NCBI GenBank assembly: GCA_030447955.1
Contig: JAUJNY010000002.1
Location: 166,065 to 230,064, forward strand
Reading direction: 5' to 3'
DNA: 64,000 bases
Source of the DNA: Jiangellales bacterium
GTDB taxonomy: Bacteria > Actinomycetota > Actinomycetes > Jiangellales > Jiangellaceae
Position numbers and translations under genes: made by a program. How positions within the stretch are numbered: the first letter of the stretch is position 1; the number at the start of each line of letters is the position of its first letter. Below the pieces are notes generated by a model that saw nothing but the letters and a program-made list of their open reading frames with translations, made no database searches and was not told the origin of the DNA. Of this stretch, positions 46,742 to 54,426 are shown in pieces.

Positions 46742-47959
46742 TCAGAGGAAGCGCAAGATGATCGGACAGTTGATCACGATGCCGGTGGTCCCGAACGGCT
46801 TGCCGTCCTCGCCGGTGATCCAACCGGCCTGCACGAGGTCCAGGAACTGGAACTCGTCGATGATCCGGGCCCGGTAGCCCTTCTCGACCGCCTCGGGCGT
46901 CCAGAACCCGAGATTCAAGTCCCAGGCGGGGCTGTAGTCGTTGGACACGGTGGGGATGCCGCCGATGACCTGGAGCGGGTCGCCCTCGCCGAGAACTGCG
47001 CTGTTGAGGCCCTGACGCTGGGGGTTGTTCTTGCCGGTCGGTCCGTTCGCGACCGAGAACAACCGCTCGATCGGGCTGAAGGCGCTGTCGTCGCGCCCGA
47101 CCGGAAGGTCGGCGAGCGCCGGCGTGAACGTGCCCTTGTCAAGCGTGGCCACGACCGGGTCGGACGCCTCCATGCTGATGTAGGTGGCGGGCTTGGCGAA
47201 GCTGAAGATCTCGCTCATCTGCAAGGTGACGGTGCCCTGTCCGTTGCTCTCCGCGCGCGGACAGATCTTCGTGACCCGGTCGTGGACCAGGCCATAATCC
47301 ACGCCGCCCTTGCAGAAGTTGATCTCCTTGGCACTCACGTCGTAGGCCACGACCGGGGCGTTGTAGATGGGAGTCCCCGGCTCCTCGACCAGCTTGATGT
47401 ACGGCGTGTAGTCCGCGTCACCGACCGCGCCGGGCTTGGCCACCGCAGGCGGGAAGGCGTTGGCGCCCTTGCCGGGCACCAGCATGCGCTCGGGCGAGAA
47501 GTCCACTGCGCCGGTCTCGAAGAGCAGGCTGGCGTCCTTTTGCAGCCAGGCGTCACGGACGGCGCGGCCGACGTCGGCGTACGCGAGCTTGGCGGAGAAG
47601 TTCAGGCCGAGCGCGTCGGCGTTGGCCTCATCGGTGGTATCGGTGAGGATGAACCAGACGTTCTTGCCGAGCTTGTCATGACCGAGATAGAGGGGGATCG
47701 TCGTCGTCAGGGCCTTGTGGTCGATAGTGCCGGTCTTCAGCAGCTTCACCGGCCCGACCAGTGACTCGTTGTTCTCTGAGAATGACCGCGATGCCGGAGG
47801 TCCGAAGTACGTTTCCGGCACCTCAGTCCCAACCGCGGGAGAGGGCGGCCGGGGATCGACGCCTCGCAGCGAGGTGGCGATCGTTGTCGAGGCCGCCAGT
47901 AGCGATGTTGCCGCCACTCCGGTGACCACCCAACGCAGTTTCTTGCTGTTCGTTTTCAC
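46742..47959 (-). CDS. Secreted protein of unknown function (405 aa)
   Basis: An exported protein with a signal peptide (KKLRWVVTGVAATSLLAA, about 6-23). The mature protein has readable blocks: LYLGHDKLGKNVWFILTDTT, LGLNFSAKLAYADVG, VDFSPERMLVPG, DYTPYIKLVEEPGTPIYNAP, and a C-terminal YSPAWDLNLGFWT...GIVINCPIIL region. I recall similar blocks in secreted actinobacterial and archaeal proteins of no known function, but cannot name the family with certainty. Two Cys before the middle and one at the end may form disulfides. GTG 47959 has a GAGGAG site. It ends at the relA terminator and follows the MocR gene on the same strand after about 250 AT-richer bases. Confidence 0.75.
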   Translation of the reverse strand: MKTNSKKLRWVVTGVAATSLLAASTTIATSLRGVDPRPPSPAVGTEVPETYFGPPASRSFSENNESLVGPVKLLKTGTIDHKALTTTIPLYLGHDKLGKNVWFILTDTTDEANADALGLNFSAKLAYADVGRAVRDAWLQKDASLLFETGAVDFSPERMLVPGKGANAFPPAVAKPGAVGDADYTPYIKLVEEPGTPIYNAPVVAYDVSAKEINFCKGGVDYGLVHDRVTKICPRAESNGQGTVTLQMSEIFSFAKPATYISMEASDPVVATLDKGTFTPALADLPVGRDDSAFSPIERLFSVANGPTGKNNPQRQGLNSAVLGEGDPLQVIGGIPTVSNDYSPAWDLNLGFWTPEAVEKGYRARIIDEFQFLDLVQAGWITGEDGKPFGTTGIVINCPIILRFL

Positions 47960-48211
47960 GGTCGTCTCCTCACCGTTGCGACCGAAGGTCCCGGTCAGCG
48001 GATGCGGGCCGGCGATCGACGGTCCGCCACATGTTCTTTCTTCCTCGGCGGTCGAGGAAGGCGCGTGAGGAAAGGTTAGGGCGATAGTCAGAAGATGGAC
48101 CTTACGAAAAGGCAACGCGAGGGACGTATGCGGACGAACCTTACGGAAAACGAACAAGAATGGGCTTGGAGAAACAATAGTGCGACATCTAGGCCCTCTT
48201 ATTACGACAGC
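47960..48211. promoter_or_regulatory. AT-richer upstream region of the secreted-protein gene
   Basis: About 250 bases of lower GC (lowest about 48070-48230) between the MocR gene and the secreted-protein gene. CCTTACGAAAA (48100-48110) and CCTTACGGAAAA (48139-48150) repeat here with a 39-base period. Related half-sites stand in the MocR promoter, suggesting an operator region. No coding sequence is supported. Confidence 0.45.
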
Positions 48212-49726
48212 TCAGCAGTAGTCCAACGCTGTGGAGCCTCGCGGGCGACGCGCCGGCGCGCCCCGGGACGAGCCACCACGCCCGCGCGCCACCGCCGCCG
48301 CCGCTGCGGCCAGCCTCCGCACACCCTCGTCGAGACGCCCGATCGGGGCGCGGGCGTAGCCGATGACGAGGCCAGCGACGGGTGGGAGTGAGCCGTACAT
48401 CGCTGCGGTGCCCTGCACCGCGACACCTGTGTCGAGTGCGGTGTCAACGAGCGCGGCCTCGTCGACATCGCGGGGCAGCCGCACCAGGACATGGAGCCCG
48501 GCAGCTTGACCCTGGATGGGCCAGCTGGGCAGGTCACGACCCAGGGCGCCGACGAGGGCATTGCGGCGCTCCCGGTACCGATGACGCAGCTGGCGCAGGT
48601 GGCGGTCGTACGCGCCGGTGACGACGAGCCTCGAGAACGCATGCTGGTCGAGCACGCCGCTGCCAAAGTCGTCGTCCCTCTTCAAGGCTCTGACCGCTGG
48701 CTGCAGGAATCCCGGTGGCACCACCCAGCCGAGCCGCAGACCGGGTGCCAGTGACTTGCTCACCGACCCCAGCAACGCCACTCGGGCCGGTGAAAGCCCT
48801 TGCAGACAGCCCACCGGCAGCCGTTCGTACCGGAACTCCGAGTCGTGGTCGTCCTCGAGGACGACGCCGTCGACGTCCTCAGCCCACCGGATGAGTGCGC
48901 GCCGACGAGCCGACGATAGGAGCACGCCGCACGGATATTGGTTGGCGGGGGTCACCACCACCGCCCGGCTGCGCGTGCGCGCGAGAGCGTCGGCATCGAT
49001 GCCCTCGGCGTCGACCGGCACGTCGCGAATCTGCAGGCCCTGCCGAGACAGGATGTCCCGCTGGGAGGCGTGGCCGGGAGACTCGACCGCAAGCGTTCGA
49101 TGTCCCGCTGCGCCGAGGACGCGAGCGAGGATGGTCAGGCCCTGGGTGACCCCCGAGACGACCACGACATCCGGCGACTTGACCATCGCACCCCGGACCC
49201 GAGCGAGGTACGTGGCGAGCGTCTCCCGCATGGCGTCGCTGCCCCACGGTGCGACGTAGCCGAGCTCGTGGTCGGGCAGTGTCCTCAGCACATCGCGCAT
49301 CGCCGCCGCCCAGGCCGCGCGGGGAAAGGCGGCCAGGTCGGGTGGCCCCGGCCGCAGGTCGAGCACGTCGGACTGCACGGCTCCGGTGCGCTGGGTGGAG
49401 GGGTCTCCTGACGCCTCACCCGGCGGTGCGGCACTCCAGCGGCCCGCGCTGCTGACCACGGTGCCGGATCCGGCGCGGCTGATGAGGAACCCCTCGGCTA
49501 TCAGCTCGGCGTAGGCGTCGACCACGACGCCACGCGACACCGCCAGGTCTGCCGCGAGCACGCGTGTCGACGGGAGGCGGGTCCCCGGGGGCAGGCGGCC
49601 CGTGCGGACCGCGTCCTTGAGCGCGGCGCCCAAGCGCTCGCGCAGGCTCCGCCCCGGCTGGTCGTCGAGCGCAAGCAGCAGCTCGGTAGCGGTGCGACGG
49701 TCTGCCGGCGGTTGTTGCTCAGACAA
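48212..49726 (-). CDS. MocR/PdxR-family transcriptional regulator with aminotransferase domain
   Basis: A 504-residue GntR-type regulator fused to a fold-type I aminotransferase domain. The winged helix lies at about 25-95 (LPPGTRLPSTRVLAADLAVS), then the PLP-binding domain with VVVTPANQYPCGVLL, EDDHDSEFRY and the lysine in LGSVSKSLAPGLRLGW. Such proteins sense PLP or amino acids; PdxR types control PLP synthesis, though pdxST is more than 11 kb away. A TTG start (49726) is chosen since GGGGAG lies five bases before it; a longer TTG start at 49750 exists. It is divergent from the response regulator, sharing a palindrome at 49779-49791. The C-terminal 25 residues are Arg/Gly-rich. Confidence 0.9.
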   Translation of the reverse strand: MSEQQPPADRRTATELLLALDDQPGRSLRERLGAALKDAVRTGRLPPGTRLPSTRVLAADLAVSRGVVVDAYAELIAEGFLISRAGSGTVVSSAGRWSAAPPGEASGDPSTQRTGAVQSDVLDLRPGPPDLAAFPRAAWAAAMRDVLRTLPDHELGYVAPWGSDAMRETLATYLARVRGAMVKSPDVVVVSGVTQGLTILARVLGAAGHRTLAVESPGHASQRDILSRQGLQIRDVPVDAEGIDADALARTRSRAVVVTPANQYPCGVLLSSARRRALIRWAEDVDGVVLEDDHDSEFRYERLPVGCLQGLSPARVALLGSVSKSLAPGLRLGWVVPPGFLQPAVRALKRDDDFGSGVLDQHAFSRLVVTGAYDRHLRQLRHRYRERRNALVGALGRDLPSWPIQGQAAGLHVLVRLPRDVDEAALVDTALDTGVAVQGTAAMYGSLPPVAGLVIGYARAPIGRLDEGVRRLAAAAAAVARGRGGSSRGAPARRPRGSTALDYC

Positions 49727-49778
49727 CTGGTCTCCCCAAGAGACACCCAACAGGACCTGGAGTTGGGACCTGTGACGT

Positions 49779-49791
49779 CCTTACCGTAAGG
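49779..49791. promoter_or_regulatory. Palindrome CCTTACCGTAAGG between MocR and response-regulator genes
   Basis: A 13-bp near-perfect palindrome covering the TACCGT -10 element of the response-regulator gene and lying about 55 bases upstream of the MocR start. CCTTACGG on one strand matches the repeats at 48100 and 48139. It is a likely operator of the MocR protein. Confidence 0.55.
49782..49787 (+). promoter_or_regulatory. -10 hexamer TACCGT for the response regulator
   Basis: TACCGT ends seven bases before the GTG at 49795, inside the palindrome. Confidence 0.5.
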
Positions 49792-49794
49792 CGC

Positions 49795-50571
49795 GTGCGG
49801 CCGCCGAGCGAGGACGCCGGAAGACCACCGGTTACTGACGCCCCTTCGGATCCGGCCGAGTCGACCTCACTGCGCCCCAACGCCAGGGTGTCCGAGGCAG
49901 CACTGTCTGCTGACGCCACCGGCGGCGGTGCGCCGCGGGTCTTGTACGGCGCTCCTTCCGGGTCGTGGGCCTCCCGCGAGGTGAGTGCTCTGCTGGGGCG
50001 GGGGCTTGCCGTCCTGGGCGTCCATGACGTCGCGGACCTCGTCCAGCTCGCGGGCCGCTGGACTCCTGACCTCCTGGTGCTCCACGTCGGACTGCTGCCC
50101 GGTGATCCGCTGGACGCAGTGGCGCGCGTCCGGACCAGAGCGGGTTGCTCCACGATCGTCGTCGGACCGCTGCCCAGCTCTTCAGCACGGGCGGCACTGT
50201 TGCGCGCCGGTGCGGACGACTGCGTTCCCTGGCCGTACGTCGTCGATGAGCTGGTGGCCCGCATCGAGGTGGCGCTGCGAAACGTGGCACCGGCGCCGGA
50301 ACTCGCCCCAGAGCCGACGTTGCTCCGCGGTGGTCCGATCACCATGGACCTCGACCGGCACACTGCGTACGTCCACGACCGCGAAGTCTCCTTGACCGTG
50401 CTGGAGTTCGCGCTGCTCGGTTGTCTGTTGCGCAACGCGGGGGCGGCGATGTCACGGGAGCGGCTGCTGGAGGAGGTCTGGGGTTACACCGTGGGAAGCA
50501 CCGACACCGTGACCGTTCACGTTCGTCGGCTGCGCGCGAAGATCGAGCCAGACCCGAGTCGCCCCCGGTGA
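49795..50571 (+). CDS. Atypical OmpR/PhoB-type response regulator, C-terminally truncated by TGA
   Basis: The 258 residues have an extended N-terminus (about 45), a receiver-like domain and a winged-helix DNA-binding domain (VSLTVLEFALLGCLLRNAG, MSRERLLEEVWGY, TDTVTVHVRRLRAKIEPDP). The phosphoacceptor position in LLVLHVGLLPGD is His instead of Asp, so activity is probably phosphorylation-independent, as in GlnR-like orphans. The frame stops at TGA 50569-50571. Directly after it, in the same frame, the sequence continues VQTVWGYGYRF, the canonical wing of the domain. The stop therefore removes the final beta hairpin needed for DNA contact. No histidine kinase is adjacent. Read-through would end at 50679, overlapping the convergent DUF349 gene. 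Confidence 0.82.
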   Translation: MRPPSEDAGRPPVTDAPSDPAESTSLRPNARVSEAALSADATGGGAPRVLYGAPSGSWASREVSALLGRGLAVLGVHDVADLVQLAGRWTPDLLVLHVGLLPGDPLDAVARVRTRAGCSTIVVGPLPSSSARAALLRAGADDCVPWPYVVDELVARIEVALRNVAPAPELAPEPTLLRGGPITMDLDRHTAYVHDREVSLTVLEFALLGCLLRNAGAAMSRERLLEEVWGYTVGSTDTVTVHVRRLRAKIEPDPSRPR

Positions 50572-50659
50572 GTGCAAACGGTCTGGGGATACGGGTACCG
50601 CTTCGGTTCGCCTGCTGGGCTACCCGCTGGCCTCCCCCGGCAGGGCACGGGCGGCAGGG

Positions 50660-51931
50660 TCAGCCCCCGAAATCGGTGAGGGCGCGCTGCGCTTCGACAA
50701 GCCAGGCCTGCCGCGCCGCCAGCGCCTCGGCGGCCTCCGCCGCAGTGCGCTCGTCACCCGCTGACCGGGCCGCCGCCACGCTGCGCTCGAGGCCCTCGAT
50801 CGAGGACCGCAGCGCAGCGACTGTTGCCGCCGCGCGTGCCTTCCCCTCGGGGTTGGTCCGCCGCCATTGCGTCTCCTGGGCGGAACGGACCGCATCCTCG
50901 ACGGCGCGCAACGCCGCGTCCAGCGACCGGCCGGCCTCGCGTGGCACCTTGCCGGTCTGATCCCAACGGTCTCGAATCGAGCGCAGCGAGCTCTGCGCCG
51001 CCTTGGCGTCTTGTACCGGCAGCAGCGCCTCAGCCTCGGTGACCAGGGCTCGCCTGGCCGCCAGATTGGCCCGTTCGGAGGACTGGAGCTCACTCAGCGA
51101 GGTCGCGCGCGCCGCGAAGAACTCGTCCTGGGCGGCTCGGAAACGCTGCCAGAGCGCGTCTTCCGCCTCCCGCGGGGCGGGTCCAGCAGCCTTCCAACGG
51201 CGCATCAGGTCGCGAAACCGCGACGAGGTGGCGCCCCAGTCCCGGGAGCCGGCCAGCGACTCCGCCTCTGCGGCAAGGATTTCCTTGACGCTACGGGCTT
51301 CCTCCCGGCGCTCGCCCAGCTCGGCGTAGTGCGCCTTGCGCCTGCGGGTGAACGCCGTCCGGGCGGTGGAGAAGCGGTGCCAGAGCGCGTCGTCGACCTG
51401 ACGGTCGAGACGCGGGAGGGCCTTCCACTCCTCCAGCAGCGTGCGCAACCGGTCGACTCCCAGCCGCCAGTCGTGGCCGGCGGCAACGGCCTCCGCCTCG
51501 GTGGCAATCGCCTCCTTGCGGGCCCGGGCCTGTTCCAGGGCGCGGCCACGTTCGGCCTTGCGCTGGGCGCGTCGGTCCTCGACCTGCCGCTCGATGGCCT
51601 TGAGCCGCTCCGCCAACCCGTCCAGGTCGCCGACGGCCTGCGCCCCGGCCACCGCCTCCCGCAGCCGGGACAGCGTGGACGTGGCGTCCTCGGGTGAAGC
51701 CGCGCCACTGGCGACGCGCTGCTGCAGCAGGTCGGCTTGGACGCGCAGGTCTTCGTAGCGACGGGTGTAGAACGCCAGCGCCTCCGCGGGGGCGTCGGCC
51801 TGCCAGGAGCCGACCGCTCGCTCCCCGTCCGCTGTGCGCACGTACACCGTCCCGGCGGCGTCGACCCGACCCCAGCGGCTTTCGGCCACGGTCGCGGTCG
51901 GAGCGGGGGGTGGCGACTCCTCCATGCTCAT
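50660..51931 (-). CDS. DUF349 repeat protein
   Basis: A 423-residue protein of the DUF349 family. Helical, Arg/Glu/Ala-rich, with three to four repeated units of about 70 residues each containing the family pattern L-W-x-R-F (DALWHRFSTAR, DALWQRFRAAQ) and W-K/R-x-x-G/L before it (EEWKALP, RRWKAAGPAPRE, RDRWDQTGKVPRE). The N-terminal 35 residues contain a short SRWGRVDAAGTVYVRT beta segment. The family is widespread in Actinobacteria beside relA and hisS, and its function is unknown. The ATG overlaps the stop of the truncated cyclophilin gene (ATGA). Confidence 0.9.
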   Translation of the reverse strand: MSMEESPPPAPTATVAESRWGRVDAAGTVYVRTADGERAVGSWQADAPAEALAFYTRRYEDLRVQADLLQQRVASGAASPEDATSTLSRLREAVAGAQAVGDLDGLAERLKAIERQVEDRRAQRKAERGRALEQARARKEAIATEAEAVAAGHDWRLGVDRLRTLLEEWKALPRLDRQVDDALWHRFSTARTAFTRRRKAHYAELGERREEARSVKEILAAEAESLAGSRDWGATSSRFRDLMRRWKAAGPAPREAEDALWQRFRAAQDEFFAARATSLSELQSSERANLAARRALVTEAEALLPVQDAKAAQSSLRSIRDRWDQTGKVPREAGRSLDAALRAVEDAVRSAQETQWRRTNPEGKARAAATVAALRSSIEGLERSVAAARSAGDERTAAEAAEALAARQAWLVEAQRALTDFGG

Positions 51932-52293
51932 CGCGTCGGCTCCTCGCTCGCCTCGTCGGTGCCGCCCGCGGAGGTCGGCGGGATGGTGGTCGGCGGTGGG
52001 GAGAGCCGGGGGTTGCGAGTGGGCGTCCTGGAGACAGTGGGGGACGTGCTGGACGAACCGGTCGTCGGTCCGGTGCTGGGCGAGCCTGGCGGCAACGGGC
52101 CGGTGTCGTCATCCCCGAGCCGCGGCAACAACAGCGCCAAGCCGACCAACGCAACAACCGCGACGGCGGCGAGGGTCGCCGCACCGATGGCCCGGCGCCG
52201 CCGACGGGCCTGAGCGAGCTGCTGCTGGCGGCGCACCGCCTGACGTTCCCAGCGTTGCCGTGCGCGGCGGCGGCGTTGGTCCTTGGAGCTCAC
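51928..52293 (-). CDS. Membrane-anchor remnant of a cyclophilin (PPIase) gene, catalytic domain missing
   Basis: A 121-residue protein with the basic N-terminus SSKDQRRRRARQRWERQ (2-18) and more Arg, then one membrane helix (about 37-57). The rest is a low-complexity Ser/Thr/Pro/Gly stretch ending DEASEEPTR. In other Actinobacteria this place (between DUF349 and the MBL hydrolase, near relA and hisS) holds ppiB, whose product starts with the same basic stretch and helix and then has a 160-170-residue cyclophilin domain. None of that domain is present here. The GTG has an AGGAGG site, and the frame is intact and coupled to DUF349. It may be a functional small membrane protein rather than a decaying gene. 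Confidence 0.7.
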   Translation of the reverse strand: MSSKDQRRRRARQRWERQAVRRQQQLAQARRRRRAIGAATLAAVAVVALVGLALLLPRLGDDDTGPLPPGSPSTGPTTGSSSTSPTVSRTPTRNPRLSPPPTTIPPTSAGGTDEASEEPTR

Positions 52294-52383
52294 CGGTCCT
52301 CCTCGCCTGGCGGCTACCCAGTGTAGGCAGCGCCGAGACGTCGGCAGCGTGATACGCGTTGGCCGCTGCAGTCGCGCGCTGGA

Positions 52384-52389
52384 TAGGCT
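52384..52389 (+). promoter_or_regulatory. -10 hexamer TAGGCT for the MBL-hisS-aspS genes
   Basis: TAGGCT lies 36 bases before the GTG at 52426. Confidence 0.4.
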
Positions 52390-52425
52390 CCAGCCGCTCC
52401 CATCACCGGTACGGAAGGCGCCTGC

Positions 52426-53127
52426 GTGCTGGTCCACGGCTTCCCCGCCCAGGCGTTCGGGACCAACTGCTACGTGCTCGCGCCGGCCCCCGGAGAGGAG
52501 TGCCTCGTGGTCGACCCCGGCATCGGCGTCCTCGACTCCCTCGCCGAGGTGCTGCGGGAGCAGCGGCTGCGCCCCGCCGCGGTGCTGCTCACGCACGGCC
52601 ACCTGGACCACGTGTACTCCCTCACCCCGGTCTGCGGCGCGCACGGCGTGGCCGCTTACATCCACGCCGAGGACGCGTACCGGCTGCGCGACCCACTGGC
52701 GAGCATCGACCCCGCCCTGCTGGCGATGCTGGAGTCTGAGTTCGGCGCCCGGGCGCAGTGGAGCGAGCCAGACGACGTCCGGACGCTGAGCGACGGGCTG
52801 ACGACGAGCGTCGCCGGGCTCGAGCTGAGCGTCGATCACGCGCCCGGCCACACCGAGGGCTCGGTGCTGTTCCGCCTGCCATCCGACGACCCGCACGCCG
52901 ACGCCGGTGCGCAGGTGTGCCTGTCCGGGGACGTGCTTTTCGCCGGGAGCATCGGCCGTACCGATCTGGCCGGTGGCGACGCGGTGGCGATGCAGGACAG
53001 CTTGCGCACCAAGGTGTTGCCGCTGCGCGACGACACCGTGGTGCTGCCCGGGCACGGCCCGACCACGACGATCGGCCGCGAGCGGGCGAGCAACCCGTTC
53101 CTCCGTGGCCTCGTGCCGGCGTCCTGA
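52426..53127 (+). CDS. MBL-fold metallo-hydrolase (glyoxalase II-like)
   Basis: A 233-residue metallo-beta-lactamase fold hydrolase with metal site THGHLDH (56-62), then His in APGHTEGS, Asp in LSGDVLFAGSIGRTD and His in LPGHGPTTTIG. It corresponds to the glyoxalase II-like gene next to hisS in mycobacteria (Rv2581c). It probably hydrolyses a thioester such as a mycothiol conjugate. A GGAAGG site precedes the GTG. It is followed by hisS after 12 bases. Confidence 0.92.
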   Translation: MLVHGFPAQAFGTNCYVLAPAPGEECLVVDPGIGVLDSLAEVLREQRLRPAAVLLTHGHLDHVYSLTPVCGAHGVAAYIHAEDAYRLRDPLASIDPALLAMLESEFGARAQWSEPDDVRTLSDGLTTSVAGLELSVDHAPGHTEGSVLFRLPSDDPHADAGAQVCLSGDVLFAGSIGRTDLAGGDAVAMQDSLRTKVLPLRDDTVVLPGHGPTTTIGRERASNPFLRGLVPAS

Positions 53128-53139
53128 CCCGGCGACCCC

Positions 53140-54426
53140 GTGTCTGCCAAGTTCAGCGCGCCGAAGGGCACGTACGACCTGCTGCCGCCGCGCTCGGAGG
53201 ACTTCCGCCGCGTTGCAGAGGCGCTGTCCGCGCCGGCGCGACGGGCCGGGTACGGCTACGCGCAGACGCCGACCTTCGAGGACACCGCACTGTTCGAGCG
53301 GGGTGTCGGTGAGTCCACCGACGTCGTGAGCAAGGAGATGTACACCTTCCTCGACAAGGGCGGCCGCTCGCTCACCCTGCGGCCGGAGGGCACCGCGGGC
53401 ATCGTCCGGGCGATCGTCGAGCACGGCCTGCTGGGCGGCCAGCTGCCGGTGAAGCTCTGGTACACCGGCCCCAACTTCCGCTACGAGCGGCCGCAGTCCG
53501 GACGCTACCGCCAGCACGTCCAGGTGGGCGTCGAGGCGGTCGGTGTCGACGACCCCGACCTGGACGCCGAGGTCGTGGTGCTCGCTGACACCGGCTACCG
53601 CTCGCTCGGACTCTCCGCCTACACCCTCCAGCTGACCAGCCTCGGCTGCGCGGCGTGCCGGCCGGCCTACCGGGTCCTGCTCGTGGCCTTTCTCGAGGGT
53701 CTCGACCTCGACGCCGACACCCGGCGACGCGCGGCCATCAACCCGCTGCGGGTGCTCGACGACAAGCGGCCGGAGGTGGCGGCCCAGCTCGCCGGCGCAC
53801 CGCTGCCTCCGGACCACCTCTGCGCGGCCTGTACGGCGCACTTCGCCGACGTCCGTGCAGCGCTGGACCTCCTCGGGACCGCGTACGAGCTGGCTCCTCG
53901 GCTGGTGCGCGGCCTGGACTACTACACCCGGACGACCTTCGAGTTCGTCCACCACGGTCTGGGTGCGCAGGCCTCGATCGGTGGCGGCGGGCGCTACGAC
54001 GGGCTCATCGAGGCGATCGGGGGCCCGCCGACGCCCGGTGTCGGCTTCGGTCTCGGCGTCGACCGCACCATGCTGGCCGCCGCAGTGGAGGGGCTGGTCG
54101 TCTCGCCCCGGCAACGGGTCGAGGTGTACGGCGTCCCGCTCGGCGAAGCCGCCAAGCGACGGTTGCTGGTGCTCGTTGACGAGCTGCGCCGTGCCGGGGT
54201 CGCCGCGGACCTGGCGTACGGCACCCGCAGGCTCAAGGGTGCGATGAAGGCTGCGGACCGCTCGGGGGCGCGCCTCGCGCTCGTGCTCGGCGACCGCGAG
54301 CTGGAGGAGGGCGCGGTCCAGGTCAAGGACCTATCCTCCGGCGACCAGACGTCGCTCGCCCTCGACGACGCGGTCGCCAGCCTCGTCGGGCGGCTCGCCG
54401 AGACCTCGATGGAGGAGACCCGGTGA
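53140..54426 (+). CDS. hisS: Histidyl-tRNA synthetase
   Basis: Class II synthetase, 428 residues. It begins with [13 protein letters not shown], the HisRS entry segment. Motif 2 with the [17 protein letters not shown] loop, the HisA box [12 protein letters not shown], motif 3 ([10 protein letters not shown]) and a C-terminal anticodon domain follow. A short insertion with four Cys (CAACRP and CAAC) could bind zinc. The GTG overlaps aspS at the other end (GTGA), so hisS and aspS form one unit. Confidence 0.97.
   Translation: MSAKFSAPKGTYDLLPPRSEDFRRVAEALSAPARRAGYGYAQTPTFEDTALFERGVGESTDVVSKEMYTFLDKGGRSLTLRPEGTAGIVRAIVEHGLLGGQLPVKLWYTGPNFRYERPQSGRYRQHVQVGVEAVGVDDPDLDAEVVVLADTGYRSLGLSAYTLQLTSLGCAACRPAYRVLLVAFLEGLDLDADTRRRAAINPLRVLDDKRPEVAAQLAGAPLPPDHLCAACTAHFADVRAALDLLGTAYELAPRLVRGLDYYTRTTFEFVHHGLGAQASIGGGGRYDGLIEAIGGPPTPGVGFGLGVDRTMLAAAVEGLVVSPRQRVEVYGVPLGEAAKRRLLVLVDELRRAGVAADLAYGTRRLKGAMKAADRSGARLALVLGDRELEEGAVQVKDLSSGDQTSLALDDAVASLVGRLAETSMEETR

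Noticed and set aside
48095-48391. 98-codon plus-strand ORF in the AT-rich upstream region
   Set aside because: It runs from the operator-like repeats into the antisense of the MocR gene; polar low-complexity composition and no ribosome site.
50569-50571. Selenocysteine at the in-frame TGA of the response regulator
   Set aside because: The expected residue at this place in the family is not Cys, and no stem-loop of SECIS type was seen just downstream; nonsense mutation or simple read-through is more likely.
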